Below are positions 6,743 through 9,712 of a stretch of DNA of 9,712 nt, one piece after another (the first letter of the stretch is position 1; each line of letters starts with the position of its first letter). The stretch lies in the NCBI GenBank assembly GCA_025361665.1, contig JANYKF010000248.1, positions 1 through 9,712 of the forward strand, in the 5' to 3' direction. A program made the translations under genes and the position numbers. Below the pieces are notes generated by a model, which was given only the letters and a program-made list of their open reading frames with translations, was not told the DNA's origin and made no database searches. This stretch comes from Clostridiaceae bacterium. GTDB taxonomy: Bacteria; Bacillota; Clostridia; DSM-8532.

Positions 6743-7441
6743 ATGAGCGAGCTCTTGAATCAGCACCGGCAAAATTTCAACGAAAGCATCCTGGTTCAGG
6801 TCAGAGAAGCTTACCTGAATAGGAAAGACAATCCCAAAATATTCCTTTCGGTCAACAGGCATGCGCTTGAAATGATGGTGAATGACATTCTTGACCGATA
6901 TCTGGCTGACCTTCCCGTTGACCACAAGGACAAAACCCTGAAAAAACAACCTTTGGAAGGCATCATCAGCACCCTGCAGAAGAAGGACATCCTGCCCTCC
7001 CATATCAGCGCCTACATGCATATCGTCCGCATCTGCGGCAATTATGGCACGCATGACCAGGAGGGTGATTTCGAGCAGCCGTTTCCCATGATGCAGGACG
7101 AGTCGATGGAGCGCATTCTCAAATGGTATGCCGGATCCTGCCTTTCGATCGGGTTTGATTTCGACTCGATTCTTGGCGCAGTATCCAGAACACGGTTCGT
7201 TGTCCACAACAACACGGCCAAGAGGGAGAAACGCAAACGAAGCCGATTTCTGCGGATTCTGGACTTTTTCCTGCAGCCTGTGGGCAAACTTTTTTCCGCT
7301 TTGTTTTCCAGCCTGTTTTCAATTCTCGTTTCACTCATCGTCATGGCGGCAGCCTATGTGTTTCTATATGCAATCGGCGTGGTCAGCCTGCCGCCTCAAA
7401 TTGGAAGCTACGTCGACAACCTGTTGGGATTGAAGAGGTGA
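6743..7441 (+). CDS. DUF4145-like protein with C-terminal membrane anchor
   Basis: Encodes 232 aa. Residues about 38-106 follow the DUF4145 helical pattern: RHALEMMVNDILDRY, then PLEGIISTLQKKDILP, then MHIVRICGNYGTHD, where GN-x-G-x-H is the usual landmark. DUF4145 domains turn up as accessory parts of restriction, toxin and other conflict proteins; their molecular role is poorly known. A very basic stretch (KREKRKRSR, 160-168) precedes a hydrophobic segment (about 183-215), enough for one long or two short helices; the positive-inside rule puts the DUF4145 part in the cytoplasm. AGGGGGG overlaps the stop codon of the preceding gene and lies 5 nt from this ATG. The intergenic gap is 10 nt, so the genes are almost certainly co-transcribed. 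A longer frame from 6707 would overlap the previous gene and bypass this SD. Confidence 0.75.
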   Translation: MSELLNQHRQNFNESILVQVREAYLNRKDNPKIFLSVNRHALEMMVNDILDRYLADLPVDHKDKTLKKQPLEGIISTLQKKDILPSHISAYMHIVRICGNYGTHDQEGDFEQPFPMMQDESMERILKWYAGSCLSIGFDFDSILGAVSRTRFVVHNNTAKREKRKRSRFLRILDFFLQPVGKLFSALFSSLFSILVSLIVMAAAYVFLYAIGVVSLPPQIGSYVDNLLGLKR

Positions 7442-7446
7442 AGCGG

Positions 7447-8982
7447 ATGAAAAGACCAGTGCTTTTTCAGATGATGTGCCTGATTGCCGTCCTCTCGGGA
7501 ATACTTTCGGCAAGGGCGGGAACCGGAACCGTTTCCGGCAGTCCTGAGCCAAATGCAGACCAGATATTGTCAACCAAGGTTGCCGGCGAAAACATCATGT
7601 TCGGCGACAGCCAGGAATCTTTCTACTACACTTTGATGCAACCCGTTGAAATGAATGTCGGCAATGCGATCAACCTGACCTACAGTGCCAGCCATTACCA
7701 GAACGCCATGCTGACCCTGAGAACATCCGGACTGGCCATCCTGCCGCAATCCATCGTCATACGCCAATTTCATGCCGTTGACCCGGCCTTGCCGGCAAAA
7801 TACACCTACGAGCAGAACATGCTGACGCAGACAGCGGCGGAATATCGGCTGGACTTATCGAAAGTCCATGATTACGACGCGTCGGATGCCTCATTGTATT
7901 TTGCCTTTACAGGCGGAGATGCCAGGCTGGAAATGGAGCTGGTCAGTGGTGGCGCGACGCTGCTGAAAAAAACATTCGACTTCAAGGTCAGTGACCAGAA
8001 GGGCTTGGCGGAATTGGTCCGGAGACCGGATGCGAATGCGAACGCCCTGCAAAAGACGGGCTCCGTGATCTTCGGAATCGGGTTGGATGACACCAAGGCT
8101 TCCGGAACCATCCAATCGTATATGGATGAACTGGCGAAACAGAACTGGAGCTGGTCCTGCGACATCAAGGCCTCCGGAGGCATCACGCTGGAGGAACAAG
8201 GCAGTCTGCCGATTTCCAAAGACAGCATCACAGCCCTCGGTCAAAGGCAATGGTTTATCCGGAGCGTCAATGTCGCCAACCAGGAGAATCAGTCGGGGAC
8301 TGTGGAAATCACCATGGGGAACCCGGTTCCGGAATTTTCAAAGTACGCGACGGCTGACGGCTTGATCGCGGTCACGTATCTGCGCCTGTATCATGAATGG
8401 AAATATGATCTGGTGAACTGGAAACCGGGTTCAAGTGCGGCAATCGCCGCAGCGGCCGCCCTGCAGAACACGGTGGCCGCAACGCCGGCGACGGCATCCA
8501 GTGCGCCGACGGTCACAGGCAACAGCGGTACTGCCGGTTCATCTCCCAAAAACAGTTCACAGCCTCTGTCCCCGATTGTGAAGTACGGACTGATTCCATT
8601 GGGCGGAGCAGCGGCATCTGGGGGATTTTACCTTTTGTTTTTGTTCATTTTCCATGCGATGAGCTATCTGGTGAAGATTTCGGGCGTCGAAATCAAAGAC
8701 AGCACGGATGAAGTGCTGACCATGCAGGGCAAAATACTCAAAGAACTCCGGACAACCATCAAATCAAACGGCGTCACCGTGATAAACCTAACAGACGCAT
8801 TTGATTTCACTGAATACTCTTGCGTGAAAATCAGCTGGAATCCAAAAGCCTTCAGGGGAAAACGCAATTTCACCATCCGGTATGTCTTTGACGGCAAGAC
8901 TTTGCATGAAGATGTTTTTGAAAATGCGAAGGAAGCCGTCAGCGAAAGAATCATTGAAATGGTTCAAGCCAAGCAGCCATGA
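7447..8982 (+). CDS. Secreted-anchored protein with extracytoplasmic domain and cytoplasmic tail
   Basis: Encodes 511 aa; not recognised. An N-terminal signal peptide (about 1-24: basic start, hydrophobic core, ARA before G25) lacks a lipobox cysteine, so signal peptidase I cleavage is expected. Residues about 25-328 are beta-rich extracytoplasmic sequence. The part around FYYTLMQPVEMNVGNAINLTY (59-79) faintly resembles the jelly-roll modules of BcsB-like polysaccharide-synthase partners; this is a weak resemblance. Residues 329-376 form an Ala/Thr/Ser/Pro-rich linker with a run of alanines. One membrane helix follows (about 383-405), then a cytoplasmic domain (about 411-511, VKISGVEIKDSTDEVLTMQGKI onward). 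The ATG has AGAGG 8 nt upstream, inside the end of the previous gene. A GTG at 7438 would overlap that gene's stop by GTGA but has no better SD. With the two upstream genes it probably forms a membrane complex and could be its outside sensor or anchor. Confidence 0.7.
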   Translation: MKRPVLFQMMCLIAVLSGILSARAGTGTVSGSPEPNADQILSTKVAGENIMFGDSQESFYYTLMQPVEMNVGNAINLTYSASHYQNAMLTLRTSGLAILPQSIVIRQFHAVDPALPAKYTYEQNMLTQTAAEYRLDLSKVHDYDASDASLYFAFTGGDARLEMELVSGGATLLKKTFDFKVSDQKGLAELVRRPDANANALQKTGSVIFGIGLDDTKASGTIQSYMDELAKQNWSWSCDIKASGGITLEEQGSLPISKDSITALGQRQWFIRSVNVANQENQSGTVEITMGNPVPEFSKYATADGLIAVTYLRLYHEWKYDLVNWKPGSSAAIAAAAALQNTVAATPATASSAPTVTGNSGTAGSSPKNSSQPLSPIVKYGLIPLGGAAASGGFYLLFLFIFHAMSYLVKISGVEIKDSTDEVLTMQGKILKELRTTIKSNGVTVINLTDAFDFTEYSCVKISWNPKAFRGKRNFTIRYVFDGKTLHEDVFENAKEAVSERIIEMVQAKQP

Positions 8983-9021
8983 CGACTGCCCGCCTGAACA
9001 CCATGGGTCCTGTTCCCTGAC

Positions 9022-9333
9022 CTACGCAGGCCATCCATCCGTGACCATGCGGGATATCATTTCATGGCCGGCCTTTCCATGTACGATTTTTCGTATGCTG
9101 CAGGGCGAAAGGTGGTATCGGTCCGCGAGATCATCCACATGCATCCCTTTTCGGTACAGCAGCACGATTTCCCTGTTTCTTTGAAGGTACTGGGCACGGG
9201 TTCCGTTCGCTTCGCCCCAGGCGGCCCGTTCCGCGTCGCGGCCGGGGATATAGATCATCTTTCCCTGCACGTATTCCTGAAGCTGCATCAGCAACTGTTC
9301 CGGCAATACTTCTTTTGCATTGATGTATTTCAA
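9022..9333 (-). CDS. CD3324-like helix-turn-helix protein
   Basis: Encodes 103 aa from a TTG start. MKYINAKEVLPEQLLMQLQEY, followed by GKMIYIPGRDAERAAWG (24-40), then LQRNREIVLLYRKGMHVDDLADRYHLSPCSIRKIVH (50-85), matches the layout I know for CD3324-family proteins: an N-terminal opening with YIP and WGE blocks and a C-terminal helix-turn-helix resembling that of the Mor/C phage activators. The likely role is DNA binding and transcription control, with unknown targets. TTG at 9333 is preceded by AAGGAG with a 7-nt gap and gives the family's usual MKY start; the in-frame GTG three codons upstream overlaps the SD. The C-terminal 18 residues after the HTH are an extension without an obvious motif. 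The gene converges on the three-gene operon with 39 nt between stop codons and no visible terminator there. Confidence 0.85.
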   Translation of the reverse strand: MKYINAKEVLPEQLLMQLQEYVQGKMIYIPGRDAERAAWGEANGTRAQYLQRNREIVLLYRKGMHVDDLADRYHLSPCSIRKIVHGKAGHEMISRMVTDGWPA

Positions 9334-9712
9334 ACGTCTCACTCCTTATGGAGGGGCGTTCCGGCGGACCGGGGTTCTTTCGCACCCGGGCATGCCTGCG
9401 CCTAAGGGTGGAGAGCCATTCCATTCCACTACGGAAATGAAAAGGTCCGCAACGGAAACCCCATCGCGGACACAAAAAAAGCATGATTCCCATATCATGC
9501 TCCTGCCTGTATCATCCAGGTGGAAGGGAATACTCCGTGTTCGCCGCAAGAGGATCCTGCCTGCATCTGGTGAAAGACGCAACCCATGCAGCCAACAGAG
9601 GATGGCCGCACATATCCCATTGCCGCTCTTGATTCAACTAAGCCTGAGAGACCCCGATGACTTTCTTCCTCATTCTTATCTGCACTCCCTTCCGAAATTT
9701 GATTCGTCTTTG
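9334..9712 (-). other. Gene-free leader and terminator region upstream of the CD3324-like gene
   Basis: I find no supportable complete gene in these 379 nt. On the minus strand they contain: a stop codon at 9638-9640 closing a 24-codon frame open to the window edge, which could be the C-terminus of an upstream gene but is too short to judge; a 7-bp GC-rich stem with a G-U pair near 9590-9610; an intrinsic terminator (9474-9500); a 6-bp stem GTCCGC/GCGGAC (9445-9450/9466-9471); CCGGG/CCCGG (9369-9373/9385-9389); and a CTCC-ATAA-GGAG mini-hairpin (9343-9354) holding the SD. No clear promoter lies between the terminator and the gene. Known riboswitch cores (T-box, TPP, glycine, SAM, cobalamin) were looked for by eye and not found. 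Confidence 0.5.
9474..9500 (-). terminator. Intrinsic terminator, minus strand
   Basis: The minus strand reads GCATGAT, a 6-nt loop, ATCATGC, then seven T (stem at 9481-9500, U-tract at 9480-9474). This is a textbook Rho-independent layout. It ends a minus-strand transcript entering from the right. It may close an upstream gene beyond the window, or act as a premature terminator in the leader of the CD3324-like gene 140 nt further on. Confidence 0.75.

Noticed and set aside
7438..7446. GTG start giving a 4-nt overlap with the previous gene
   Set aside because: The ATG at 7447 has AGAGG at an ideal 8-nt distance; the GTG would sit on that SD.
9641..9660. TPP or glycine riboswitch-like bases (GCCTGAGAG; CTCTCAGGC on the minus strand)
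   Set aside because: The other required conserved blocks of either aptamer are missing on both strands.
9638..9712. C-terminal fragment of an upstream minus-strand gene
   Set aside because: Only 24 codons are visible, with no recognisable motif; kept as a possibility within the gene-free region rather than called.

Overview
The window looks like a bacterial chromosome segment of about 50% GC. It has purine-rich Shine-Dalgarno (SD) sequences (GGAGG, AGGGGGG, AAGGAG) and candidate promoters of the TTGNNN / TATAAT kind. A CD3324-like helix-turn-helix gene, a family I associate mainly with Bacillota, makes a Clostridia-like host my best guess. Nothing here proves the taxonomy.

Layout. Bases 10-166 hold a run of back-to-back hairpins with unrelated arm sequences; it seems to continue off the left edge. 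Then come two minus-strand genes: a GH172/DUF2961 glycoside hydrolase (184-1278) and, upstream of it, a soluble PAS-PAS-HisKA-HATPase-REC hybrid sensor kinase (1361-3442). A compact intergenic region at about 3443-3625 carries a palindrome under two overlapping, opposed -10 boxes. It leads divergently into a YbaK-type Cys-tRNA(Pro) deacylase (3626-4117, plus strand).

The accessory core is a tightly packed plus-strand operon of three genes (4306-8982). The first encodes an 808-aa protein with DHH-phosphoesterase-like metal motifs at the N-terminus and a CorA-like two-helix membrane C-terminus. The second encodes a 232-aa DUF4145-like protein with a C-terminal membrane anchor. The third encodes a 511-aa protein with a signal peptide, an extracytoplasmic domain, an Ala/Thr/Ser/Pro linker, one membrane helix and a small cytoplasmic domain. 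All three products are predicted to reach the membrane and the genes are translationally close, so they probably form one membrane complex. This is the best candidate for an undescribed system: a nucleotide-responsive or conflict-type membrane effector is one reading, an envelope-assembly function another.

The right end holds a convergent CD3324-like regulator on the minus strand (9022-9333, TTG start). Upstream of it is a gene-free stretch with a clear minus-strand intrinsic terminator (9474-9500) and several small GC-rich hairpins. No tRNA, rRNA, CRISPR array, transposase or phage gene was seen.
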